Source: Alkalibacter saccharofermentans DSM 14828
Lineage (GTDB): Bacteria > Bacillota > Clostridia > Eubacteriales > Alkalibacteraceae
NCBI RefSeq assembly: GCF_900128885.1
Contig: NZ_FQTU01000001.1
Location: 248,001 to 312,000 of the forward strand
Direction of reading: 5' to 3'
Length of the DNA stretch: 64,000 nt
In this document: positions 25,638-32,857 of the stretch, piece after piece
Layout of the letters: every line of letters begins with the position of its first letter
Numbering within the stretch: the first letter of the stretch is position 1
Notes under the pieces: generated by a model
Told to the model about the DNA's origin: nothing
The model's database searches: none
Seen by the model: the letters and a program-made list of their open reading frames with translations, nothing else
Made by a program: the position numbers and the translations under genes

Positions 25638-26262
25638 CTATATGAACCTCCTTCCGGATTGCTTCAAAAAAGAAATCCCAATATTCGGGTTTAAGGTCTA
25701 ATAAGGTTTTCAGCTTTTCTCTTTTTTGAGCGTCTTTTAATTTGCTTTTCAATATGAAATCTCTGATTCTGCCATATTTTATGACATCCGCCTCCCATTT
25801 TGGATTAAAATTTTCTTCTAAATAATCTTTTATATCTCTAGCGATTTTGGGAGATGCTCCATTTGTAGAAACGCTGATTTGAACCTTTCCCCTATCAAAG
25901 TAAGCAGTATTTGAAAAATCGGATAAATCCTTGTCTGAAACCACGTTGCAGAAAATATTTCTGCTGCTGCAGTCCCGCTTTATTTGCTCGTTTAATTCTG
26001 GATTAGAGGTTGCCGCAAAAACCAGCATGCACCCGTCTAATATTTCTAATGTATAACTTCCCCGTATCAAAAACAGGTTTTCCTGGTATATTTCTTCCAG
26101 CTTGGAAAATCCTTGGTGCATATCCTGAGCCTTGACGTATAAAACAGCACCGCATCCCAATAGCTTTTCAGCTTTTTTCAATGCGACCTTGCCTCCTCCT
26201 ATAATCCCTACCTTTTTACCTTCAAGATCTAAAACGACAGGATACCCCATATCACTCACCAT
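25627..26262 (-). CDS. Precorrin-2 dehydrogenase (SirC/CysG-N type)
   Basis: Oxidises precorrin-2 to sirohydrochlorin with NAD+ and in some relatives also inserts iron (211 aa). The Rossmann motif is VGIIGGGKVALKKAEKLLGCG near residues 18-38. CNVVSDKDLSDFSNTAYFDRGKVQISVSTNGASPKIARDI matches the family in short blocks. It overlaps hemA by 11 bp. Its product is the substrate of cbiK downstream. Iron-chelatase activity cannot be judged from sequence. Confidence 0.9.
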   Translation of the reverse strand: MVSDMGYPVVLDLEGKKVGIIGGGKVALKKAEKLLGCGAVLYVKAQDMHQGFSKLEEIYQENLFLIRGSYTLEILDGCMLVFAATSNPELNEQIKRDCSSRNIFCNVVSDKDLSDFSNTAYFDRGKVQISVSTNGASPKIARDIKDYLEENFNPKWEADVIKYGRIRDFILKSKLKDAQKREKLKTLLDLKPEYWDFFFEAIRKEVHIDEN

Positions 26263-27499
26263 ACCCCTCTGCCATCAAGCTCAAATAATCCTTTAGTCCC
26301 ATTAATTGTGTCTGGCTTTGAGATTTTTTAACGTTTATTATAGGTTTCTTAAACTTTTCTTTTAATTGAGAGGTTAGAAATCTCTCTATGGATACTTTGT
26401 CTTCCTCGCTTATGCATGTATTGTTTTCTATATAGCTCATAGTCTCTTTTCTGATTTTTTTGCATTTATCATCTATGTATCCAATTAAAGGATCTACCTT
26501 GGCTCCAGCCTTCCAGCAGATAAACTCCTCTATCTCGTTCTTCATTTCAGCCATTGCTGCCTTGAGGATCTTTTGTCTGTAGCCCTTGCTTTCTTCCTCT
26601 ACTTTTTTCAAATCATCTATATTGAAGATCTTGACACCCAGGATATCCCCTACTTCTTTCTCTACATCTCTGGGAAGGGCCAAGTCCAATATACATAGCT
26701 TTTTTTTGATATCAGGCATATTTTCTTTAGTAAATATTTTATGTGGAGATGCAGTCGCGCTGATTACTATATCTGACTCAGCTAGATATTGGTATCTTTT
26801 TTCGTAAGGTATTGGCACTATGTGGTGCGTTTCCTGCACAATGGCCTTTAGTCTATTATGAGTTCTGTTTGTCATCAAAATCTTCTTAGGTCTTTCTTCC
26901 AGCATGTATTTAAGGGCCAATGTCCCGATATTACCGGCGCCTACTATCAGAACTGTCTTGTTTTCAAAGGATTCCACTTCATTTTTCAATTTTTTTAGGC
27001 CTATATAGCTTATCGATAATGGATTTTCTGAAATCTTGAATTTAGTTTTTACCGCTTTTGAATAAGTTATCGCACATCTAAAAAGCTTATTTAATATTTT
27101 TTTGCTGTATTTTTTCTTTATGGAATGTTCCATAGCCTCTTTTACCTGCCCAAGAATCTGATCTTCTCCCAAAACCAAAGATTCAAAGCCAACAGCCACT
27201 CGATAAAGATGCCTTGCAGCGACATCCTCCCTCATCACGGTAAGAAACTTTTCAATATCCATCAGTCCTGTTGCTTTTCGATAAATATCCACCACATAGG
27301 GGATGAATCTGTCAACATCTTCGGAAGATATGTATATCTCGCTTCTATTGCATGTGGATAGAATCACTATTTCCTCCACTCCCTTAGCAGCGAGCTCATC
27401 CATTACCTTCTCTCTGCTTGAATAAGTAGCAAAGGATGCTTTTTCCCTTATATTTATATGTGCTTTATTATGGTCTATCCCTATCACAGCTATTTCCAT
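26252..27499 (-). CDS. hemA: Glutamyl-tRNA reductase
   Basis: Reduces glutamyl-tRNA to glutamate-1-semialdehyde, the first committed step (415 aa). The catalytic Cys50 is in ILSTCNRSEIY; VAVGFESLVLGEDQILGQVKEA and the NADPH motif VLIVGAGNIGTLALKYM are clear. A C-terminal dimerisation helix follows. ATG at 27499 is chosen, with GGAG eight bases before it; GTG at 27508 abuts that site. It leads the nine-gene operon from a promoter at 27546-27573. Confidence 0.95.
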   Translation of the reverse strand: MEIAVIGIDHNKAHINIREKASFATYSSREKVMDELAAKGVEEIVILSTCNRSEIYISSEDVDRFIPYVVDIYRKATGLMDIEKFLTVMREDVAARHLYRVAVGFESLVLGEDQILGQVKEAMEHSIKKKYSKKILNKLFRCAITYSKAVKTKFKISENPLSISYIGLKKLKNEVESFENKTVLIVGAGNIGTLALKYMLEERPKKILMTNRTHNRLKAIVQETHHIVPIPYEKRYQYLAESDIVISATASPHKIFTKENMPDIKKKLCILDLALPRDVEKEVGDILGVKIFNIDDLKKVEEESKGYRQKILKAAMAEMKNEIEEFICWKAGAKVDPLIGYIDDKCKKIRKETMSYIENNTCISEEDKVSIERFLTSQLKEKFKKPIINVKKSQSQTQLMGLKDYLSLMAEGYGE

Positions 27500-27545
27500 G
27501 CGCTTCACTCCATTATTTGCTTATTTCCTATTCTGTTACAGTTTA

Positions 27546-27573
27546 AGTATAACAAAGATATTGGTATTGTAAA
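27546..27573 (-). promoter_or_regulatory. Promoter of the tetrapyrrole/cobalamin operon
   Basis: Minus-strand TTTACA (27568-27573) and TATACT (27546-27551) are spaced by 16 bp, about 40 bp before hemA. No cobalamin riboswitch is visible between this promoter and hemA. Confidence 0.6.
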
Positions 27574-27653
27574 AAGCTTGATGTGACGTTAATATGAATT
27601 TTACTAATACCTACTATTATGATAGACATTATAATATATATCTCATCATTTAT

Positions 27654-27701
27654 CCACACTTTTTCCCAAACTTTTAAAGGCGGGACAGTCAAAAAGTGTG
27701 G
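27654..27701 (-). repeat. Unassigned 11-bp inverted repeat upstream of hemA
   Basis: CCACACTTTTT (27654-27664) pairs perfectly with AAAAAGTGTGG (27691-27701); CCC and GGG inside can extend the stem with a bulge. It lies between the pgpA-like terminator and the hemA promoter and lacks a T run after it on the minus strand. Confidence 0.5.
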
Positions 27702-27718
27702 TAGATAAGTAAGTACAG

Positions 27719-27743
27719 AAAAAAACCCGACTCGAAGGCCGGG
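27719..27743 (-). terminator. Terminator of the pgpA-like gene
   Basis: CCCGGC and GTCGGG form a stem around CTTCGA, followed on the minus strand by TTTTTTT. It separates the pgpA-like gene from the tetrapyrrole operon. Confidence 0.8.
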
Positions 27744-27796
27744 TATATATTGTTTGCACATCTTAGCATAATATTCGATTCAAATAACAGAAAACA

Positions 27797-28285
27797 TCAA
27801 TACTTGTCAGAATGTGCTATTCTGCTGGCTGCCGCTGCAGCGATGGCGCATACAAGATCGTCCATGAAAGTGTTTATCTTCTCGCCTTCCTTGGTGTCCA
27901 GCTTTTTGACTATCCCAATCTTCTCCTTGTCTAAATAACCGTAGTTAGTTAGCCCTATTGTGCCGTATAAATTCACTATAGACAATGGTATAATCTCATC
28001 GATTCCATACAATGCCTCGTCTGACTCAATGATCGATTGGAGTGGCTCCGGCAGCATTTTTTTCTCAGCAAGCTCGTCCAGGGCTATCCCTGTAAGTATA
28101 GCGTGTATTGTTTCACGTTTTGTAATTACCGCCTTAACGTTTTCAATGCTTTCCTCCATGGTAAGCTCAGGATGGTATTTTTCCTGCAAAAACAAGACTA
28201 TTTCTGCAATGTCATCAATCACTACTCCACGTCGTTCCATACACTCGATAGTCGTCTCGTACAATTTTCCCATATCGTATCCCAT
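27797..28285 (-). CDS. Phosphatidylglycerophosphatase A-like protein
   Basis: A cytoplasmic helical protein (162 aa) of the PgpA family, closest in form to Bacillus YutG. Visible blocks are VVIDDIAEIVLFLQEKYHP, AVITKRETIHAILTGIALDEL and the C-terminal FMDDLVCAIAAAA with its acidic pair. Unlike E. coli PgpA it has no clear membrane segments, so dephosphorylation of phosphatidylglycerol phosphate is inferred from the family only. ATG at 28285 has AAGGG seven bases upstream; the ATG at 28303 has no ribosome site. Confidence 0.8.
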   Translation of the reverse strand: MGYDMGKLYETTIECMERRGVVIDDIAEIVLFLQEKYHPELTMEESIENVKAVITKRETIHAILTGIALDELAEKKMLPEPLQSIIESDEALYGIDEIIPLSIVNLYGTIGLTNYGYLDKEKIGIVKKLDTKEGEKINTFMDDLVCAIAAAAASRIAHSDKY

Positions 28286-28342
28286 ATTAAACCCTTCTTT
28301 CATACAGTAATATAGTGCTACTTATACCCGTGCTCAGCTCAG

Positions 28343-28909
28343 TCAATCAAGTATCTCATCACCCATGGATCTCATGGCTTCAATTGTGATTTCAATAAGG
28401 TCTCTCAGTTCCATATCAAGCATCTGTGCGCCTTTTGCAATGACTTCCCGAGAACAGCCTTTGGCAAAGCTCGGCGTCTTAAACTTTTTCATAACAGATT
28501 TTACCCCAAGGTCCCTTAAGCTTCGGGATGGTCGCATTATCGCGGCAGCCCCTATCAGCCCTGACAACTCGTCTGTGGTATACAGTATTTTTTCCATCAT
28601 ATGTTCAGGCTCTACATCGGTTACAATTCCAAACCCATGGCTTTCAACTGCCCTAATGAGTTTGTCGTCAAAGTCCATATCCTTCATGATTTCTTTTGTT
28701 TTTATGCAATGCTCTTTAGGGTATCTTTCAAAATCCAGATCGTGCAATAACCCTGCCACTCTCCAAAACTCTTCATTGTCGGGATCATATTTTTTTGCAA
28801 AATACCCCATTATGCCGGAAACTATTTTGCCATGCTTTAAAAGAAATTTATCCTGATTGTATTCTTCCAGGAGATTTTGCGCTTCATTTAAATCAGGTAT
28901 ATATCCCAT
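28343..28909 (-). CDS. HD-domain (HDIG-type) phosphohydrolase
   Basis: A predicted metal-dependent phosphohydrolase (188 aa). The metal ligands appear in order: His in FLLKHGKIVSGIM, the HD pair in VAGLLHDLDFERYPKEH, and His in AVESHGFGIV followed by the Asp of YTTDELSGLIGAA. Clostridia often annotate this as a hydrolase of unknown substrate. GAGGTG precedes the ATG. It lies 57 bp before the pgpA-like gene on the same strand. Confidence 0.82.
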   Translation of the reverse strand: MGYIPDLNEAQNLLEEYNQDKFLLKHGKIVSGIMGYFAKKYDPDNEEFWRVAGLLHDLDFERYPKEHCIKTKEIMKDMDFDDKLIRAVESHGFGIVTDVEPEHMMEKILYTTDELSGLIGAAAIMRPSRSLRDLGVKSVMKKFKTPSFAKGCSREVIAKGAQMLDMELRDLIEITIEAMRSMGDEILD

Positions 28910-28970
28910 TATTGCACCTCGTTTTTATTTATATTATATGTTTTTGAAACCAGCTAATCAAATGGTAAAT

Positions 28971-28992
28971 TAAAACCGGCTAAAAAGCCGGC
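28971..28992 (-). terminator. Terminator of the thiamine-precursor transport operon
   Basis: CCGGCT and AGCCGG pair around a TTTT loop, followed on the minus strand by TTTTAATTT. It lies just after the thiZ stop codon. Confidence 0.7.
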
Positions 28993-28995
28993 TTA

Positions 28996-29742
28996 TTACA
29001 GATATCTAAGTATCTCCTGTTTTAGTTGAAGGGTCTTGGAAGACAGCAGCCGCTTATTCTTATCGTCTTTGTGAAAATCTACATCGATTTCTTTTTTGAT
29101 TTCAGCAGGAATCTTAGATATCACGTATATCCTGTCGGATAAAAGAATCGCCTCATCAATATCATGAGTGATAAATACCACCGTATTATCAAGCTCTCTT
29201 TTCATCTCAAGCAGCCATTTTTGCATTTGACCCCGGGTTATTGAATCCAAGGACCCAAAAGCTTCATCCAATAGAAAAATTTCCTCAGAAGTCATTAACG
29301 TCCTTAAAAAGCTTGCTCTTTGTCTCATTCCACCTGATAGCTGAAAAGGAAATTTATCTTCATAGCCTTCCAACCCCACAAGAGGAAGATATTCCTCTAT
29401 TCTTTTTTTTATGTCTTCTTTTTCCACTCCTTTGAGCTTCAAGGGAAGTCCCACATTGGCTGACACTGTTTTCCATGGCAGCAAAAGATCTTTTTGCTGC
29501 ATGTATCCAACAGTTCCTTTGACGATAACATCTCCGTGATCTATGGGAATCAATCCTGCTATTATATTGAACAGAGTGCTCTTTCCGCTGCCGCTTGACC
29601 CGAGTATGGATACGATCTCTCCTCTGTTGACATGCAGCGAGATATCCTCAAAAACCACCATTTCGCCAAAACTCTTCCCTACGTGTTTTAGACTTATTAC
29701 AGTATCACTGTCACTTTGGGAGGAATTCATTCGTAAAGGCAT
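28996..29742 (-). CDS. thiZ: Thiamine-precursor ABC transporter ATPase (ThiZ-like)
   Basis: ATP-binding subunit (about 248 aa) of the pyrimidine-precursor importer. Walker A is GSSGSGKST, the signature is LSGGMRQRASFLR, Walker B is IFLLDEAFGSLD and the switch His is in ITHDIDEAI, the SsuB/TauB-like class. The 5' end overlaps the thiY gene. Several in-frame ATGs exist; 29742 or 29748 follow AAGGAG and are favoured, while the longest form from 29775 is not. The pairing with thiX and thiY and the TPP riboswitch give the substrate. Confidence 0.85.
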   Translation of the reverse strand: MPLRMNSSQSDSDTVISLKHVGKSFGEMVVFEDISLHVNRGEIVSILGSSGSGKSTLFNIIAGLIPIDHGDVIVKGTVGYMQQKDLLLPWKTVSANVGLPLKLKGVEKEDIKKRIEEYLPLVGLEGYEDKFPFQLSGGMRQRASFLRTLMTSEEIFLLDEAFGSLDSITRGQMQKWLLEMKRELDNTVVFITHDIDEAILLSDRIYVISKIPAEIKKEIDVDFHKDDKNKRLLSSKTLQLKQEILRYL

Positions 29743-30688
29743 TATCCACATCCAACTCCTTCTCCAAAAGACCATTGTCCATCAAGAAATCAGCATAATC
29801 TTTCCAAACCTCCGCTTTCATGACTCCCCACTGATCTGCTCCCATCATGTACTGATCAGCAAGAAACTTTTGGCTTTCTACCACTAATTCTTCTTCAAGT
29901 TCCGGAGCATATTTAAGCAAGATTGCAGCAGCTTCTTCAGGGTTTTCGACAGAATACAGATATCCCTTTTCCACAGCTCTTAAAAAAGCTTCCACTTTTT
30001 CCGGGTTGTTTTTAATAGTATCGTTGTTTGCAACCAAAATCGGCGTGTAGTAATTTAATGCATCATCTAAATCTTTTATAGGCATATAGTTCAGTTCTAT
30101 GCCTCTAAGCCTAGCCTCTATGCCAGTCCAACCTTCAAAAATCCACACTAAATCTATTTCTTTTTCTGTTGCTGCAAAAAAATCGTCTGTTCCTATATTT
30201 GTGTTTGTTAATGTTTCATATTCAGCTCCAGCGTTTGTCATGATGGCATTTAAAATAGCTTCTTCAGATGGAGACCCCCATCCTCCGTAAACTTTTCCTT
30301 CAAAATCCATTACTGTCTCGATATTAGCCGTTTTTCTTGATGCAAAGCCTGAAGTGTTGTTTTGGATTATGGTAGCAATCGCAGTAACCGGCAATGGATC
30401 TTCACTGGTAAGCGCATAGGTGACATCCTCTTGATATGTCACTCCAAAATCTCCTTGCCCTGTGGCTACAAGGGTGGTGGAGGAACCTTCCATTGGTTGA
30501 ATGATTTCTACATCCAAGCCTTCATCCTCAAAATATCCGTTCTCCAAAGCTACATAAAGCCCTGTATGGTTCGTATTAGGAGTCCAATCCAGTATAACCG
30601 TAGTCTTTTCTTCGGTTTCTCCCCCGCAACCTGCCAATGCCAATGCCAATGCCAATGTTAGAGTTAAACCCATCAATAATTTTTTCAT
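29711..30688 (-). CDS. thiY: Thiamine-precursor (HMP) binding lipoprotein ThiY
   Basis: Lipid-anchored solute-binding protein (325 aa) of the NMT1/THI5-like family. The lipobox is ALAGCGG with Cys21, and the mature domain starts with VILDWTPNTNHTGLYVALENGYF, the ThiY signature, followed by QPMEGSSTTLVATGQGDFGVTYQE. It probably captures hydroxymethylpyrimidine or formylaminopyrimidine outside the membrane. The start immediately follows the thiX stop. The signal-peptide hydrophobic core is encoded by four exact tandem copies of a hexamer. Confidence 0.9.
   Translation of the reverse strand: MKKLLMGLTLTLALALALAGCGGETEEKTTVILDWTPNTNHTGLYVALENGYFEDEGLDVEIIQPMEGSSTTLVATGQGDFGVTYQEDVTYALTSEDPLPVTAIATIIQNNTSGFASRKTANIETVMDFEGKVYGGWGSPSEEAILNAIMTNAGAEYETLTNTNIGTDDFFAATEKEIDLVWIFEGWTGIEARLRGIELNYMPIKDLDDALNYYTPILVANNDTIKNNPEKVEAFLRAVEKGYLYSVENPEEAAAILLKYAPELEEELVVESQKFLADQYMMGADQWGVMKAEVWKDYADFLMDNGLLEKELDVDNAFTNEFLPK
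30632..30655 (-). repeat. Four tandem copies of a hexamer in the ThiY signal peptide
   Basis: TGCCAA (TTGGCA on the coding strand) is repeated four times without mismatch and encodes alternating Leu-Ala residues in the hydrophobic core of the lipoprotein signal. Gain or loss of a copy would keep the frame. Confidence 0.85.
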
Positions 30689-31456
30689 TTAATCCTCATC
30701 CCTTTCTGTTTGCCAATGCAAAACTCTATTCCCTAATATTTCTATAGCATATATTATTAAAATACTCATAATTACAATTATTAATATCGATGCAAACACC
30801 CTGTCCAGGGCATAAGCATTTTTTGCCCTTAACATGTATACCCCTATACCCCGATCTCCCCCTAGCCATTCTCCAATGACTGCAGACATTATCATATATG
30901 TAGCGGCAATTTTGAGTCCGGAAAAAAAGTGTACCAACGCAAAAGGAAGCTTCAAGTGATAGAATACCTGCAACTTTGTAGCCTTCATTGTCTTGAACAA
31001 CCTTAGATAATCCTCATCTATGCTTTCCATTCCATGAACCAGGCTGATTACAATTGGAAAGAAGCATACTATAACCACTATAATTATTTTAGGAAGCGTG
31101 CCGAACCCGAACCAAATGATCAGTAGAGGCGCAATTGCTATTATCGGAACCGTTTGAGAAATTACCAATAAAGGATATAACGCCTTTTTTATTATTTCAA
31201 AGCTATCCATTATTATCGCTAATATGAAAGCCAACACTATGGAAAATCCAAAACCTACAAAAGATGCGTAAAGGGTTCTTGCCGAGTGATATCTGATAAG
31301 TTCAAAATCTCTGACAAGGGCGGAAGCTATTCTCGTAGGGGAGGGCAGAATATAACCCGGGACATTTCTGACCTGTACGATAATCTGCCATAACACAAGT
31401 GCCAACGCTATCCCGGCTATCGGGTAAAGCTTATCTGTATTTATATATTTTTTCAT
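30689..31456 (-). CDS. thiX: Thiamine-precursor ABC transporter permease (ThiX-like)
   Basis: Membrane subunit (255 aa) with about six membrane segments, of the SsuC/TauC-type permease family. The ATPase-docking loop is EDYLRLFKTMKATKLQVFYHLKLPFALVHFF, in the EAA position. ATG at 31456 is preferred because GGGGTC precedes it; ATG at 31483 has no ribosome site. It overlaps the upstream thiamine-binding gene by 26 bp and abuts thiY. Confidence 0.88.
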   Translation of the reverse strand: MKKYINTDKLYPIAGIALALVLWQIIVQVRNVPGYILPSPTRIASALVRDFELIRYHSARTLYASFVGFGFSIVLAFILAIIMDSFEIIKKALYPLLVISQTVPIIAIAPLLIIWFGFGTLPKIIIVVIVCFFPIVISLVHGMESIDEDYLRLFKTMKATKLQVFYHLKLPFALVHFFSGLKIAATYMIMSAVIGEWLGGDRGIGVYMLRAKNAYALDRVFASILIIVIMSILIIYAIEILGNRVLHWQTERDED

Positions 31457-31718
31457 CCATTGTGACCCCGTCTTTTTTGGCATCTATTTTAATTACGGAC
31501 ACCACCCTTTCAGCTCCATTTTCAAAAACAATTTCCTGACATCTTTTAACTATGTCCATGAGCTGATCGTATTCTCCCTCCATGGTCGTTTCCATGGGAC
31601 CAACGATATGTTTGACGCCTGTTGATTGTATATACTCTATAGCCTTGTCTACCACATCGTATATTTCACATTCAGGTACGCCAGGCAATACTTGAAGACT
31701 AACATTTACTGTTTTCAT
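31431..31718 (-). CDS. MTH1187/YkoF-type thiamine-binding protein
   Basis: A small ferredoxin-like alpha/beta protein (95 aa) of the MTH1187 (DUF77) family. Family members bind thiamine or a precursor. Typical elements are VNVSLQVLPGVPECEIYDVVDKAIEYI and VGPMETTMEGEYDQLMDIVKRC. Its ATG directly follows the TatD-family stop codon with no spacer, so the two are coupled. Its position under a TPP riboswitch with thiXYZ fits a binding or delivery role. Confidence 0.85.
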   Translation of the reverse strand: MKTVNVSLQVLPGVPECEIYDVVDKAIEYIQSTGVKHIVGPMETTMEGEYDQLMDIVKRCQEIVFENGAERVVSVIKIDAKKDGVTMDEKIYKYR

Positions 31719-32480
31719 TTAGACATCTTCCCTTTCTTTGAAACCAACGTTTAACTTTTCGTAAAAGTTTCCCTCTATAATTTCTGTCATTTCAGCCACA
31801 TCGATTTTTTTGATTTCCGCTATTTCTTTTACTATGTTTTTTACTTCATTTGGATATCCGCACTTCCCATTTACCCATAGCAATGATCCGGGACCATCTG
31901 TTTCCGTCAAGATTTGCTTTAAGGGCACATACTCAATAAGTTCTCCAGCTGCTGGCGAAATTCCGGAATCCACGCTAATCGTAAATAAACATCCAAAATC
32001 GATCAGCTTTGTCAAAATATCTCTAGGTCCGCTATACCAGTGAATGATAGGCGGTTTGATATCAAAGGACTTAATCGATGATAGAACCTCTTTTTCGGCC
32101 CCCTTGGTATGAATGTTCGACACTTTGCCATATTTTTTGCACCTGTCGAGCATATATTCGAAAACCTTGTACTGAGCAGGATAATTTTCTTTATTTTTAT
32201 CCCAGTAAAAATCTAGTCCTATTTCTCCTATACAGGCTGCCTCGCGAATCAGCGGATCATGGTCTTCTAAAACATTTAAGTTCGCAGATGCTTTCCATGG
32301 ATGAATTCCAAAAGCAGGTATCACAAGATCCCAATCTTTAGAAACAGCCTTTGAAAACTCATAGGACTCAGCGTCCATTGAACATGCCAAAGTCAGTATT
32401 TCTTCCTTTTTTATTATCTCAAGGGCGACATGAAGGTTGTCTTCAAATTGCTCCAAATGAGTATGGGCATCTATATACAT
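31719..32480 (-). CDS. TatD-family hydrolase in a thiamine operon
   Basis: A TIM-barrel metal-dependent hydrolase (253 aa) of the TatD family. Visible ligands are the HTH pair in YIDAHTHLEQF, Glu in IGEIGLDFYWD, His in VSNIHTKGAEKE, His in PPIIHWYSGP and the late Asp in LTETDGPG. Family members act as nucleases or unknown amidohydrolase-type enzymes. ATG at 32480 has GGAGGAA in front; a longer frame from 32552 runs through the riboswitch terminator and is rejected. It is the first gene behind a TPP riboswitch and ahead of a thiamine-binding protein and thiXYZ, so a role in handling a thiamine precursor or breakdown product is a reasonable inference. Confidence 0.85.
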   Translation of the reverse strand: MYIDAHTHLEQFEDNLHVALEIIKKEEILTLACSMDAESYEFSKAVSKDWDLVIPAFGIHPWKASANLNVLEDHDPLIREAACIGEIGLDFYWDKNKENYPAQYKVFEYMLDRCKKYGKVSNIHTKGAEKEVLSSIKSFDIKPPIIHWYSGPRDILTKLIDFGCLFTISVDSGISPAAGELIEYVPLKQILTETDGPGSLLWVNGKCGYPNEVKNIVKEIAEIKKIDVAEMTEIIEGNFYEKLNVGFKEREDV

Positions 32481-32510
32481 TGTTCCTCCAATATCTGGCT
32501 GCTCCAATAT

Positions 32511-32537
32511 AAAAAAGCACTGTAAAATTACAGTGCT
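32511..32537 (-). terminator. Terminator of the second TPP riboswitch
   Basis: AGCACTGTAA and its partner form a near-perfect stem followed by TTTTT on the minus strand, between the aptamer and the TatD-family start codon. Confidence 0.85.
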
Positions 32538-32556
32538 TGGGCGAACGTCCATTAAA

Positions 32557-32638
32557 GCTTTCCTCCGGCAGTTTTAACCGCATCAGGTTCAAAGGGTTAA
32601 AGTTCAACTTTTCTCAGCCTTTTAGGCACCCCCAGCAC
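32557..32638 (-). ncRNA. TPP riboswitch upstream of the TatD-thiXYZ operon
   Basis: The minus strand has GGGGGTGCC, GGCTGAGA, then CCCTTTGAACCTGATGCGGTTA and CTGCCGGAGGAAAG, the THI-box aptamer. A terminator follows, so high TPP should shut the five-gene operon down. Confidence 0.93.
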
Positions 32639-32660
32639 ATTTCATTATTGTGTTAGAGTC

Positions 32661-32689
32661 AGTATATCACATGATAATCCTTTATACAA
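32661..32689 (-). promoter_or_regulatory. Promoter of the TatD-thiXYZ operon
   Basis: Minus-strand TTGTAT (32684-32689) and TATACT (32661-32666) with 17-bp spacing, about 20 bp before the riboswitch aptamer. Confidence 0.6.
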
Positions 32690-32752
32690 GCACCCACTCT
32701 TATTAACTAATCTCTTAAATCTGTGTTTATTTTTGTATATTTACACATCATA

Positions 32753-32781
32753 TTGACATGTCTGCGATTAAAGTCTAGAAT
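32753..32781 (+). promoter_or_regulatory. Promoter of the SulP transporter gene
   Basis: TTGACA (32753-32758) and TAGAAT (32776-32781) with 17-bp spacing, followed by an approximately 70-nt leader to the ATG at 32858. Nothing else is evident in the gap from the riboswitch. Confidence 0.7.
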
Positions 32782-32857
32782 GATATCGCGCATATTGCAT
32801 GCAAAGCATTGTTTTTAAGCACGAGCCTTCAAATTAATTCCACAAGGAGATGTTTTA

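Noticed and set aside
27509..27796. Possible cobalamin riboswitch or T-box before hemA
   Set aside because: No B12-box GCCACTG-type core or T-box sequence could be found; only a terminator, a simple hairpin and a promoter are visible.
28365..28856. 163-codon open frame on the plus strand
   Set aside because: Antisense to the HD-domain gene whose metal-ligand motifs are intact.
32481..32552. A 24-residue N-terminal extension of the TatD-family protein
   Set aside because: It would be translated through the riboswitch terminator and lacks a ribosome site; GGAGGAA and ATG at 32480 give the standard family start.
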